Shown: positions 9,457 to 20,700 of the stretch, piece by piece | How positions within the stretch are numbered: the first letter of the stretch is position 1 | Layout: each line of letters begins with the position of its first letter | NCBI RefSeq assembly: GCF_011386835.1 | Contig: NC_088804.1 | Span: 35,265,549 to 35,329,548 of the forward strand | Source of the DNA: Chrysemys picta bellii | Lineage: Eukaryota; Chordata; Testudines; Emydidae | Reading direction: 5' to 3' | DNA: 64,000 bases | Made by a program: the position numbers and the translations under genes | The notes under the pieces: generated by a model | Seen by the model: only the letters and a program-made list of their open reading frames with translations | Told to the model about the DNA's origin: nothing | Databases searched by the model: none

Positions 9457-11211
9457 ATTACACTGGTCTACAATTTTTGAGAAGTCGTCTGCTTCAGAGA
9501 TAAAATGTGCTATTTATTATGTATTTTGATGTGCTGTATTCAAATATGACAATTAAAACAACTGATTGGCTACTGTTTCTAAGATATTTAAGTTTTTACA
9601 TTTTATGTCTATGTATATTGTGTAGATAGTAGAGTTTTAATCATAAATTGTAAACCTAGGTCTTTTCATGTGTTTATGGTTGCTTTACATGATAATATTT
9701 CACCTGTCCTGTTTATGTAACACTTTAAAAATCAGCAAAAGGGTTATAGAAATAAAATTTATTATGAAACAAAAGGCAAAAAAACTATTATGTACATAGT
9801 TTAGTCCTATTCAGTGTCTACTCGGCGCTTCTTGGCTTGTCTCTTGTATTCATTAAATGGAGCATCTCTTGTCACTGTCCAGCAATAGTCTGCAAGCATT
9901 GATGGGCTCCATTTGCCCTGATAGCGTTTCTCCATTGTTGCAATGTCCTGGTGAAATCGCTCGCCGTGCTCGTCGCTCACTGCTCCGCAGTTCGGTGGAA
10001 AAAAATCTAGATGAGAGTGCAAAAAATGTATCTTTAGCGACATGTTGCAACCAAGGCTTTTGTATGCCTTGAGGCATACAACCTGTAGTTGTCTGCCTTG
10101 TTGTTTCCAAGAAAATTTATTGCCAGTAACTGGAAGGCTTTCCATGCCGTCTTTTCCTTGCCACGCAGTGCATGGTCAAATGCATCATCTCGAAGAAGTT
10201 AACGAATCTGAGGACCAACAAAGACACCTTCCTTTATCTTAGCTTCACTTAACCTTGGAAATTTTCCATGGAAGTACTTGAAAGCTGCTTGTGTTTTGTC
10301 AATGGCCTTGACAAAGTTCTTCATCAGACCCAGCTTGATGTGTCAGGGTGGTAACAAAATCTTCCCTTGATTCAACAAGTGGTGGATGCTGAACACTTTT
10401 CCTCCCAGACTCCAATGACTGTCGGAGTGGCCAATCTTTCTTGATGTAGTGGGAATCTCTTGCACGACTATCCCATTCGCAGAGAAAACAGCAGTACTTT
10501 GTGTATCTAGTCTGCAGACCAAGCAAGAGAGCAACAACCTTTAAATCGCCACAAAGCTGCCACTGATGTTGGTCATAGTTTATGCACCTCAAAAGTTGTT
10601 TCATGTTGTCATAGGTTTCCTTCATATGGACTGCATGACCAACTGGAATTGATGGCAAAACATTGCCATTATGCAGTAAAACAGCTTTAAGACTTGTCTT
10701 CGATGAATCAGTGAACAGTCTCCACTCATCTGGATCGTGAACGATGTTGAGGGCTGCCATCACACCATCGATGTTGTTGCAGGCTACAAGATCACCTTCC
10801 ATGAAGAAGAATGGGACAAGATCCTTTTGACGGTCATGGAACATGGAAACCCTAACATCACCTGCCAGGAGATTCCACTGCTGTAGTCTGGAGCCCAACA
10901 GCTCTGCCTTACTCTTGTGTAGTTCGAAATCCCTGACAAGGTCATTCAATTCACCTTGTGTTATGAGGTGTGGTTCAGAGGAGGAGGATGGGAGAAAATG
11001 TGGGTTCTGTGACATTGATGGTTCAGGACCAGAAGTTTCATCCTCTTCCTCGTCTGACTCAAGTGAGAATGATTCTGGTGCATCAGGAACCAGCAGTCCT
11101 TCTCCATGGGGTACTGGGCGTATAGCTGATGGAATGTTTGGATAATGCACAGTCCACTTTTTCTTCTTTGACACACCTTTCCCAACTGGAGACACAGAAA
11201 ATTCCCTCCAC
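9457..11211 (-). mobile_element. Unclassified transposon-like element carrying a decayed gene
   Basis: On the minus strand the coding remnant (11211 to 9807) is followed by an AT-rich 3' untranslated stretch and a terminus that reads CACTGGTCTACAATTTTT on plus at about 9459. A CACTG-type end is used by some CMC-class DNA transposons, but no matching opposite end was found, so the class is inference. The left part of the element seems to be missing: homology stops at 11211, next to the MITE at 11240. Confidence 0.5.
9807..11211 (-). pseudogene. Frameshifted gene of a widespread uncharacterised, transposon-associated protein family
   Basis: From about 11211 a frame of roughly 300 codons runs to 10299. 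It has a lysine-rich start, an acidic segment (LESDEEEDE), ITQGELNDLVRDFEL, DPDEWRLFTDSSKTSLKAVL, then WQLCGDLKVVALLLGLQTRY and KYCCFLCEWDSR. Near 10380 the homology moves to another frame (KILLPP, stop, HIKLGLMKNFVKA, GVFVGPQIR, stop). Near 10110 it moves again into the frame ending at 9807: GCNMSLKIHFLHSHLDFF, SDEHGERFHQDIATMEKRYQ, GKWSPSMLADYCW. Similar proteins are known from arthropods and other animals as uncharacterised, multi-copy genes. The conserved HxxxxHLDFF, SDEHGERFHQD and CxxC (CCFLC) motifs suggest an enzyme or DNA-handling protein, but I assign no function. Two frameshifts and two stops make this copy inactive. No AUG precedes the frame; a stop lies just upstream. Confidence 0.7.
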
Positions 11212-11239
11212 TATTTTCCATCTCTAGTAAGGACTCAGG

Positions 11240-11520
11240 GCAGGTCTACACTACCCGCCTGAATCGGCGGGTAGAAATCGATCTCTCGGGGATCGAATTA
11301 TCATGTCTCGTTGGGATGCGACAATCGATCCCCGAATCGACGCTTCTACTCCACCAGCGGAGGTAAGGAGTAAGCACCGTCGACGGGGCAGCCGCAGAAG
11401 TCGATTTGCCGCCGTCCTCACAGCGGGGTAAGTCGGCTCTGATACGTCGAATTCAGCTACGACATTCGCGTAGCTTAATTTGCTTATCTTAAATCGCCCC
11501 CCCTCCCCCCCGTAGTGAGG
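11240..11520. mobile_element. CpG-rich MITE with 'gcaggtctacact' end
   Basis: It starts GCAGGTCTACACTACCC, then has internal inverted segments (atcggcgggtagaaatcgat, tcggggatcgaatta, cgatccccgaatcgac) and ends in a C-rich run with cccgtagtgagg. The right terminal repeat looks damaged. CpG density is far above the surroundings, so it is compositionally foreign to its setting. It carries no coding capacity; the 113-codon minus frame across it is incidental. Confidence 0.6.
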
Positions 11521-11762
11521 ATGTAGCCTCAGACACTGAGGCCTAACCTCATAGTTGATGGAACCGATGGTAGAGCAACACAGATTAGACATGCATACAG
11601 CCTGACTTCTAAAGAAGTCAAGAAAAAGTTGTTGAACAAATAAGAAGCTGTTGCACTGATGTCTGCAGTAGCAGTGTAAAATACAACAATGGTATGAGAT
11701 TATTTAGTCCTTCAAATGTTACTTGACCATTTAGAATATACACTAATGCCAGTGAAGCCCAA
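11521..11762. other. Unassigned short interval
   Basis: It lies between the MITE and the hAT-like segment. No motif was recognised, but it could be the damaged remainder of either neighbour. Confidence 0.4.
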
Positions 11763-12123
11763 CTATAAGGATAATCTACATGAAAAGGTAACAGTGGGCC
11801 TGCACTTACCAACCATGATAGCATCAAGGGGATGTTTCAGGAGCTCGTAAACTTGTTCATCGTTTGCACCACTTTTTAACTCAGAGATTGTTTTATGGAG
11901 ACGTTTCCATTCATTCATAAGTCCATAATACTGCCATGGAAACTTCAGCAATTGCTTCCATGGGAAGGCAATGTTAGGAAGCAAGTAATGTGCGTTTTGA
12001 TGCCCTTTAATACAAGTTGGCAGCTGGAAACAAGAAGGAGCCAGCCAGTGATCAGCCAGCTCTCTATGAATCACAGCAAGGGCTCCACAGGCCACGGATG
12101 ATCAACAGTTTGGGAACCTATGT
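11763..12123 (-). mobile_element. hAT-like element end with an exon-like open frame
   Basis: Read on minus, the segment starts at about 12122 with CATAGGTTCCCAAACTG, close to a hAT (Charlie-type) terminal repeat. A 110-codon frame (12095-11763) follows: ALAVIHRELADHWLAPSCFQ, PNIAFPWKQLLKFPWQYYG, KRLHKTISELKSGANDEQVY, ELLKHPLDAIMVG. The last residues meet GGTAAGT (about 11813), which would be a good splice donor. I do not recognise the protein. It could be a captured exon, an element gene or a chance frame. The other hAT end was not found. Confidence 0.35.
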
Positions 12124-13999
12124 TGTAGTTACAAGGAAATTGCCACACCCTTGTATGTATTTATCAGTAATAAAGTACAGGAGACCACTAGACTATTTAT
12201 AATTAGGTAAAAGAGGACGGAGAAGGGAAATAATAATAATAATAATGAATAGAGAGGGGACAAAAAGGAAAAATGGAATAAGGGCTCATTCCAAACTCCC
12301 AGCACAATCATCTGTGTTAGAATTTCCTGAACATAGTCAGCAGAATACCAGCCCAGATGTGAACTGCTTGCAGAATAGAGTAGTCCAGATTACATCATAA
12401 GTAGCCAATTAACTGCGGTATGCAAAAGGGATTCTCTTTTATTTAGCCTTGTCCAGCAGGACAGAAATCCAGCTCTGTGTTTCTAGCACGTGGTTGCTTT
12501 TTCAATACATTACAACACAATTCTCAGGCAGTCTGGGCCTGCTCCTACTGAAATCAATAGTTTAGACACAGAATTAAGCCTGATGCTTATAGGAATGTGA
12601 TGATTAGTAGAACTGTGCCAATATTGTGAAAAAGCGTCTATTTGACTAGAAGCCACAAACTCACTTTGATGCTGCTCAACTCCTTTTTTATTCATTTGGG
12701 CTCCAATTTGGAAAATCATATACATGAAATGTCATGGGAAGTTTATGGAGTCATAAGAACATACTGACCTTTCAGCTTGTGCTTAAGGTTTTTTTGATTA
12801 ACAGGAATAGATTCAGCACATGCTTAAAGTTAAGCACATGATTAGGTGACTACTCAATCAGTGCTTACTGATACATTTGTATGAGCGATTACATTTTGTT
12901 CACAAGAAAGTTTGTGAGAAGCATGTGTCTTACAATACTCATGTTAATATATGTTTGTAGGAATGTCTGGACCAGAAATGTTTGTGCTGCATTCTTGAAA
13001 TCTCTTTAATTTCCCTTTTCTTGTTTATATACATTTTAGTCAGCCAGTCAGGGAGCAGAAACAACACCATGCGTCTTTGCTGACTAATCATACACCGTGA
13101 TTAATGAATAGTGAATAACTGAAACGAGTCGTTCACAAAAAACTAATATGAATTATGTTTGCTCAACGTGCCAATCAAATTTAAACCACAAACATGTTTG
13201 TAACAAACAAAGTCTATTCGTGGAGAATTTACAAACAGAGCTTCATCATGAATCTTTTCACATCCTTTCCGAACATTTATCATTAGCTGCTAGAATTGTT
13301 TTGCTACTGAGCAGAAGTCTCCCACCAAGCTTTTAATTAATAAATGGCTTAATAGATCATGAGATCCTCTGTCCATGGAGAAACTTCCACAGACTGTCAA
13401 AAAAAAATTACATCCTAAAACTTGTATTGGACAACTATTTTTCTTATTTTTTTACCTGCATCTAATTTCACAAAAATAAAATGTAACATAAAATAAAAAT
13501 TTAAAGTGACTAAATTAGTCAGATAAGTTGTCCACTGAAGGCCTGAACTAAAGCCCATTAAAATCTATAGGAAAAACTACCATTGTCTCTAATGGGTTTT
13601 GGATTAGGTCCTAAGAATAGCTCAGCTGCTGCGATGATTGGCATTTCCTAACAATACCACAGCAGCTTCAGTGAAATTCCATCCTTTTGATGGATCCCTC
13701 TGAAAAAGGTGCTTGGGAAGGGCATTCCTAGAGCCTATGTCTGAATGTGCATTGCAGTGGCTGTACTTTTGCCGGGCATGGCTGTCTTTAGAGGAGACTG
13801 CATGTGGTCTCGGTGACAGCAAGGCAGGTACCCATCAAATAATCACCATCTGTTGGTCTTAAGAAAGCAAGCAATCAAGATTTTGAAGGAAGATCTAGTA
13901 TGCCTGCTTTCATGCTGGTGTTTTATGTATCAGTCAGTCAGCTCAAAAGAATTTCAGTATAAAGAGTTGCTGCTTCATGCATCACCTTTCTGAAAGACA
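12124..13999. other. Unassigned AT-rich interval
   Basis: It contains a short (AAT)n run at 12228-12246 and a motif at 13541-13615 of the dispersed 'gcccattaaaatctatagg' kind. Frames of up to 71 codons carry no motif. No element ends were recognised. Confidence 0.5.
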
Positions 14000-14275
14000 A
14001 GCAGCCTGATCAAGGGCACAGTGCAGCAGCCTGGGAGTCCGGAGGCCTAGGTGCTATTCCCAGCTTTGTCACTGACAGGGTTTGTGCTCTTGAGCAAGTC
14101 ACTTCCTCTCTCTGTGCTTTCTCCCCGCCCCAATCTTGTCTATTTAGACTATGAGCACTCTGGAGGAGGGAACATCTCTTATTACACATGCTTACAGCAA
14201 ACGATGGGGCCCTGATCTTAATTGGGACCTTTAGGTGCTCCCATAGTGGAAAATAAAATAAAACAAAACTTGCAT
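14000..14275 (+). repeat. CORE-SINE (MIR-like), nearly full length
   Basis: The head 'gtgcagcagcctgggagtcc' and 'ctattcccagctttgtcact' is followed by a core (gcaagtcacttcctctctct) and tail ('tctatttagactatgagc', gatggggccctgatctta, ggtgctcccatagtgg). It matches the 6450 copy in order and orientation and ends in an A-rich tail. Confidence 0.78.
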
Positions 14276-14356
14276 CTGAGACATGAACATTGCTTCTCTG
14301 CTACTCCAGTGAGGTGATCTACAGCAGTTTTAGACACAAATTTAAAAGGGGACTTA

Positions 14357-14705
14357 ATCTATATCAGGGGTCAGCAACGTTTGGCACGCGGCTCGCCAGG
14401 GTAAGCACCCTAGCGGGCCGGGCCAGTTTATTTACTTGCTGACGCGGCAGGTTCAGACGATCGCGGCCCCCACTGGCTGCGGTTCGCCATCCCGGGCCAA
14501 TGGGGGCGGCGGGAAGCGGCGCGGGCGAGGGATGTGCTGGCCGCGGCTTCCTGACGCCCCCATTGGCCTGGGATGGCGAACCGCGGCCAGTGGGGGCCGC
14601 GATCGGCTGAACCTGCCGTGTCAGCAGGTAAATAAACTGGCCTGGCCCGCTAGGGTGCTTACCCTGATGAGCTGCGTGCCAAACGTTGCCAACCCCGATC
14701 TATAT
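14357..14705. mobile_element. hAT MITE with perfect 8-bp TSD (copy 1)
   Basis: The 333-bp element (14365-14697) is bounded by 'atctatat' at 14357-14364 and 14698-14705. Its ends are inverted repeats: CAGGGGTCAGCAACGTTTGG on the left and the complement of CCAAACGTTGCCAACCCCG on the right. The body is very GC- and CpG-rich and itself folds back (gccaatgggggcggc against gcccccattggc). The 8-bp TSD and CAGGGGT ends identify it as hAT. The 114-codon plus frame across it comes from GC composition. Confidence 0.92.
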
Positions 14706-14772
14706 AAAAACACACAAACATCTCCCATACTGAATCAAGATAAATATGGGGCTGACAAATCTTGGAAAGAGA

Positions 14773-14970
14773 CTGACTAGCGCCCTGACTAGCGGCTCTA
14801 GGGTTTTTGCCGCCCCAAGCAAAAAATTTGCTGCCTCAAGCTCCGAGAGCGCAACTGCCTAAGCAAAAAAAAACAACAAAAACAAAATGGCCGGAATGCC
14901 GCCCCTAGAATTGTGCTTCCCCAAGCACGTGCTTGTTTTTCTGGTGCCGAGAGCTGGTCCTGCTGACTAG
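14773..14970. mobile_element. Short hAT-like MITE with 'ctgactag' TSD
   Basis: The segment 14793-14962 starts CGGCTCTAGGG and ends GAGAGCTGGTCCTG, whose complement CAGGACCAGCTCTC resembles hAT ends of the CAGGGCCGGC type. 'ctgactag' flanks it at 14785-14792 and 14963-14970, with a third copy at 14773-14780, so the true left boundary is ambiguous. The centre is A-rich (aagcaaaaaaaaacaac). The end type resembles that of the hAT 3' terminus at 57572. Confidence 0.7.
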
Positions 14971-15689
14971 ACAGGATTTTTGGAAACTGAACTTCAAGGT
15001 TTGCCACATATATTTGAAAAAGAGTGGCCTCTTCCTGCCACAACGTTGAGTCATTATCAGTTTCACACAGCAGTTCCCCCCTTCCATCCCTCCCCCACAC
15101 CCAAGATACTGTAATAATCTCCCTGGATTCTTAGGCTTGGTTATCTCTATATCCAACTTTTTTTTTTTTTGGCCATGGTTCCCCTTCTCTTCCAATAAAC
15201 AATTTATAAAATACATCTTTGCAATACATAGTGCCTGCCCATTTATTTATCTCAAAGCACAAATATTACAAATCTACCTCGTGAGAAGGAAATGAGAGTA
15301 CCAGAGATTTAGAAACCTCATTCTACACATGGTAATACAGAACTACAGAGAGATAAAAAGGGAAGATTTTCAGGAAAAAAGTGTTTGTATTTTTGTCCCT
15401 AGTTTATCTGTGCTACTGTGACTGCACAGGACATTGCTGTAATACGGCATGCAACTTAGGTGTGTATTTTCGGCTGCACAAATGCAGATTCAGTTGCTTG
15501 AAAATCTGGCCATAAGTGACTTACTCATAAAGTGAGGTCTGTGAGGATGTCTTCGGCCAACCCCTTGCTTTCCCTGAATCTCAAGTATTTTTGGTGGAGT
15601 TTTCAGAGAAGGGAGATAACTATGTCCAAGGGCCTGGAAAAGCCCTCACAGTAAAGAGAAATTAAAAAGCACTGAAATTTGTTTGTTTT
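14971..15689. other. Unassigned interval
   Basis: It has a T-run at 15159-15170. The overlapping minus frames of 100 and 103 codons (14798-15216) have no recognisable motif. Confidence 0.5.
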
Positions 15690-16110
15690 AGAAAGGGGAT
15701 GAATACGAAGGGACATAATAAAAGTATATAAAACTAATGACTAATGAGCCGGTTGATTGGGAACTTCTGTTCTGCCAGTCCTAATACCACAAGAACTAGG
15801 GGACATTCACTGAAATTAACAGGTACAAAATTAAAACTGGATAAAAGGATATACCTTTCCCACATATTTAGTAGAATATGTGGGAAAGGTATATCTGTGG
15901 AACTCATTGCCTCAGGAGTTACTCTTATTGCCCAGAGTGAGACCTAACAAAGAGGACAGATTATCCCATATCTGCCTGCTGCAGGGTTCTAACACCTTTC
16001 TCTGAAGCACTGGATACTGGCCATTGCTGGAAACAGGATGCTGGACTGGTTGGGCCTGAGGTCTGATCCAGTCTGGCAACTCCTATTTTCCTAAGAGTTC
16101 TAGGTTCCCA
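15690..16110 (+). mobile_element. CR1-family LINE 3' fragment with internal hairpin
   Basis: The order is typical of a CR1 3' coding end: gggaacttctgttctgccag, acaagaactaggggacattc, actgaaattaacaggtac, then ctgtggaactcattgcctc. A 3' untranslated part follows (ctctgaagcactggatactg, gatccagtctggcaactcct). A perfect 21-bp hairpin (15848-15895) interrupts the coding part exactly where related elements have an unrelated stretch. The copy is 5'-truncated and decayed. Confidence 0.7.
15848..15895. repeat. Perfect 21-bp inverted repeat, 6-base loop
   Basis: The arms at 15848-15868 and 15875-15895 are exact complements, beginning gatatacctttcccacat, with TAGTAG between. It lies inside the decayed CR1 fragment. 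Perfect pairing inside diverged sequence points to a recent template switch. Confidence 0.95.
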
Positions 16111-16935
16111 GTCATGGAGAACTCCTGTTTTATTTAATACAAATTGTGCATACCCCGATAGGCTCTATCTCAGCTCTCTGTTTGAGTTTTCAACTGCTCT
16201 TCTGCTCCCTTGGGGAAATTCTCCCCTATCTTTATAGGTGCAGTGATGGGCAGTGGAGTTTCTAATGATAGGTGGAAAAAGCAAGAAACTTCCTGATGGG
16301 TGAAATAATAAAATAAAATACAAACACTCTCTTCAAAGCTTCTAATATTTGAGGTAAGTGTCAAGGAGGCATAAATCATGCCCTTTGATTAATCTAATCA
16401 AGTGTAGTTATAGCCGCCTGACCAATTACTCATACAACACAAAGGGATGTATTAAAAGTTTTAGCTTTAACATGTTACTGTTTCAAGAACTCTGCTGGCT
16501 CCAGTTCATCAGCTGAACATAAACTCCACACTAGCTGCAACCACAGCCAATAAAAGAAAAGAATTTCCATTGTCAGGGTGATCAGTAGCTTTAAAGATCT
16601 ACACTTTTCTACACCAGCAAATTTCTTAATCTGCCTGGTGATTGATACCGGCATAGGAAACGGAATCATTCAGTAGTGCAGAAAATAAGGTGCTCTTTAA
16701 GGGCTAGATAAAGGTACAGTCATTTATTTTTGAAACAGGTCAGAGACATCAGGTAATAAACTAGCGTGTGTGTGTGTGTGTGTGTGTACCACTGCCTTCT
16801 ACTATATTGAATCAGAACTGCTCAGCTGTGTGTATAGGCCTTATACTGCTAAGTTTTAATGGTGAGTCTGGCTTATATGGTAGGATCCTGTGCTTTTGAA
16901 ACTGGAGGATCTGAGTTCTGTCTGAGAAGATTTAA
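16111..16935. other. Unassigned interval with (GT)13 tract
   Basis: A GT dinucleotide run lies at 16764-16788. Apart from that, no element or gene was recognised. Confidence 0.55.
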
Positions 16936-17476
16936 TGGTATGTCTACACTTCAATCTAAGCCTAGGCTTAAGTAGAACTTGAGTCAGTGGATCTTGGGTT
17001 AGAAAACCCAGGGCTTGAGCGTCTACACTGATTGTCAACCCTAGGTTAAGAATGTTCTTACCCAGGGCTTCAGTGTTCACACTGCAGTACGCAGACCCAA
17101 CTCCTACCAACCGTATCCAGACTTGCTAGTGCCCTCACCAAATGTGGCACTCTAGTCCTTTGTTTGAGATGCAGCATGGGAAAACTTGATTGTGTGCCAA
17201 CCTTGCGTATCCAGAGAGCAAAGAAAGTCAGCCCATGGGATTGCGGTATACTTTTGGCAGACTCAGAGAGCACGAGTCCAGGTGGGCTGCGTTTACACTG
17301 CAAAGCAGTAAAGGTTGAACCCTGGGTCCCGTCTTGACACAGGCTTGAAACCTCTACCCCTGGAGGATCCTGAGGCTGAGTCCTGGGCTAGCGCAATTTG
17401 TGTGTAGACAGAAAGGGGTTTAGGCTTGAGCCTGAGTTCAAACTCTGGGTTTACACTGAAGTGTAAACATACCCCA
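16936..17476. mobile_element. MITE with 'ggtatgtctacact' terminal repeats
   Basis: The left end GGTATGTCTACACTTCAA is matched on the right by the complement of 'gtttacactgaag' and 'gtgtaaacatacccc'. Internal halves also echo each other (aagcctaggctta, gggcttgagcgtctacactg). The element is about 540 bp without coding capacity; a 119-codon minus frame inside is incidental. No TSD was resolved. Confidence 0.68.
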
Positions 17477-17479
17477 AGT

Positions 17480-17780
17480 GGCTGAGCTGTGTAGCACAGT
17501 GATGACTGCCAAGTCCTAGGTTGCAATGAATTAGTTACACTGCTAGGGTGCTTAGAAAAATTTCTAGTAGTCAAAGGAAAAGTGTGTGGTCTCCTGCTAA
17601 GCACAGGACTCTTAGGTTCAGTTCCTGGCTTTGCTACTGATTCACTTGCCATGTTCGGTATGTTACTTAATCCCTTTGGGCCTCAGTTTACCCAACTGTA
17701 CAACCACATTAATCTGCCTCATAGGAGCATTGGGATTCTTGGCAAATCAATGTTTGTAAATTGCTGTGCACAGGACCTCT
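17480..17780 (+). repeat. CORE-SINE (MIR-like)
   Basis: The head-to-core run 'ggtctcctgctaagcacagg', gttcagttcctggctttgct, then gtatgttacttaatccc and 'gggcctcagtttacccaac' is the MIR core order, ending near gtttgtaaattgctgtgc. It follows directly on the MITE. Confidence 0.68.
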
Positions 17781-20700
17781 GAAGTCAGAAAAGAATGCTT
17801 TCTGAAGGGCATGGAAAAAAGGCGCAGGGGCTACCTGTGCCCCTTTCTGCAAAGGAGACAGGGATGGGATGAGACAAAACGGCAAAGGGAATTAAAGTTA
17901 ACACAGTACCCATGACTGAGGCCTGTGGATTAGGAGTCTCTCTCCCAGGGCCCACACACGTGCAGCCTACCCAGGAGCTGTGGAATCAATTTGAATGCAG
18001 CCAAGCTGCCATTTAATATGCATAGCAGGAATCATTGAGTGACTTTTGCCCGCTTTCCTATCGCCCCAAACCAACTGTGATTTTGAGAGATGTCACTCAG
18101 TTTAGTCCCATAGTTACCTGTATTCTGCCCAGTCCGGCATCCCCTTCACTGTTATTGTGGAAAATGATTCATGTCAGACTTAGAGAACCCTGAAACAGAG
18201 GTCAGAGCGATGGACTTATTGCCACTAATGGCTCTTTAATGAATAACGATGCGTCCTTCATGCAAACACAGACAGAACTGCTCCTTCTGCAGGGATGACT
18301 GTTCCTCTTACTGCAAGAAGAACAATTCCTTTTTCGTGATCCAGTGGCTCTTCTTCTCCATTAGACTAACATTTCCAGAGTAATCCTAAAGATTATATAC
18401 CTTTCCATGTAATCTCCACTAAAAATTTGGGACCCGTACAACCACAACTTCAAAAGCCTAAGTTATTAGGCTCAGTCCTGATTCTAAATTCAGTGCAACT
18501 GCAGTGTCATGGGCTGAAAGAGGTCACAGAGCCTTCAGCAAGCTGTTTCTTTATATGCTGGCTTTTACTGTAATTTTACAGGTTCCTTTACCCGAAAGAG
18601 AAAACAGCATTTCAGCACCTTTTGATTGCTATGTAACTATGTGGTAAGCCATCTCCTCCACCGGCAGCATCACTGCTGGGGAGAGTATTAATTACTTGAA
18701 GATGTTTTCAAGAGTAGTCACCTGCTGAGAGAAAGCAAGCAAATGCAACAATAGAGACACGCATTTATTATGAAAAGAATAATCAGGGAACACAGGAGTC
18801 TACAAAGTTCTATGCTGTGCTCCAGTGAGTCTGGTAACACAAAATGTGACTTTTTAAATAAGTCACTTCAAAAATAAAATAGGGAATGGGAAGGTGGGGA
18901 CACATCAGCGTGAATCAGTCATTATATGATAACCACTTTTAATGGATTAATTTTTTTCTTCCCATTATCTCCAGTAAAGCAGCTCACAGTCACACAGCAT
19001 ATCATGCTGTAGAAAGGAAGATGGAGTCATCTGTGACACTGAATGCTGTCAAAACCTCTTCCACAATCCAGCAGTCAGCCTCACACATCATTAAGAATCA
19101 AGTTCCCTATGGGGAACACCAGTGGTTCTCATCAACATGGATAGCAGCCCCCTTGTTTTGCATCACTGACATCCTGAATATTCCCTATGTAGCATCTATC
19201 TGCAACACCACATCTTTTTAATGCAGCTCTGGGATTTCCCAGAACAAAATAATACATGCAAAGGGGGTCAAACCAAGGAGATTCCTAATAATCAGGGAAG
19301 CTTGGCGAAAGTACCATCCATTATATTTAGCACCAGTTTATCAAGAATTCATCCTAAATTACAGAGGGAGGGCGCTCCAGGAGAGTCGTGCAGAGTTGAG
19401 TTTTAATTTGAAAGCGATTGCTGTGATATCAAAACACAAATGTCAAGGCATTGTTGCTTCCCCTAAAGGTCAGACCAAGCAGTCTGGAAGCATGCCTGAA
19501 AACGACACCTCTAACTGTGCTGTTTCAGACAGTTAGCCTTTATGGAATAGCACATATCAATTCCAGTTCTGAAACAATCAGGGCAGCATGGGGCAGGAAG
19601 GGAGAAAGAGCCATTAGCCTCCCAAAAGGGTGTGAATGGACCAAATACATCACGGAGCAGCTTAAAAAAATATGAAAGGTAGGTAGATTGGAAGTACGTC
19701 TCTCGGTAGAACAGGAACAGTGGGTATTTAGCTGCCTTCCCAAGGCACAGCAGAAACTGTTGAGGTGTCATTAGAACTCACTAGCACCATAGAAAGGAGT
19801 TTGATTTACAAAATAGTCAAAGTAGGGCATAAATGAAGAAAATGTGTTTCCAGTTCTTTAAAAATATGACCAAAAAAGCCCTGTGATAATATGTGCATTG
19901 AAATATTCATGTCGGGTTACTATGGTTATATGTCTACATACATAATCAGCTGGATTCTGCTCTTACTTAACACTGGACTTCTAGCACATTAACTTCAGTG
20001 GACTTTCTTCTGATTTATATCAGTGGGAGAGCAGAATCTACCGGAGTTGACTCATACCAGCTGAGGATCTGACCCTCTGGCACCAGTACAGCCACTGAAT
20101 CACCCTTGCCAACCTCTGGCTGCCTCCGTCTGAGCGTGCTGTTGGGGAGGAGACAGAACAGAGGCAGCTGTTTTGCTCCCCAGCACACTCCTGCAGAAGA
20201 CAGTCACGCCACAGCTGCCTGAGCAACGTGAGTGCAAGGGCCGTGCATGCTGCATCTTTCAATGGCTGTATAGCAGGTGTCACCGCTGTGCACGCACTCC
20301 CCGGCAGTCCTGCCTGCTTTGGGCATTATGTTATACTCAATGCCTCCCTGTGCCACAGCTCAGTCTCTACGGGTGCTCAGCACATACCTGCACAATCTAG
20401 GGTCTCAGAGGCATGATTTAGCCCAGTGAGCCCAATTCTGATCTAAATTAGTAGTAATTCTGCTGAGCTCAGTAGACACACACTAGGATAAAATGGGATC
20501 AGAAACAGGTCCCAGGTGTGTCTTATGTGGACTTGATTTCTGCTCACACCAGCTTTACACATGACAGATTCAGAGCTCATTTCAACTCCCACCCAAGTCA
20601 GTGGAAAGAGTCCCACTGACTTCCACAGGAGATGGGTCAGTCTCCTACACCGTTGTGAAGCAGACCCTATAACCGGGATGTAAAACTATTATAGATTAGA

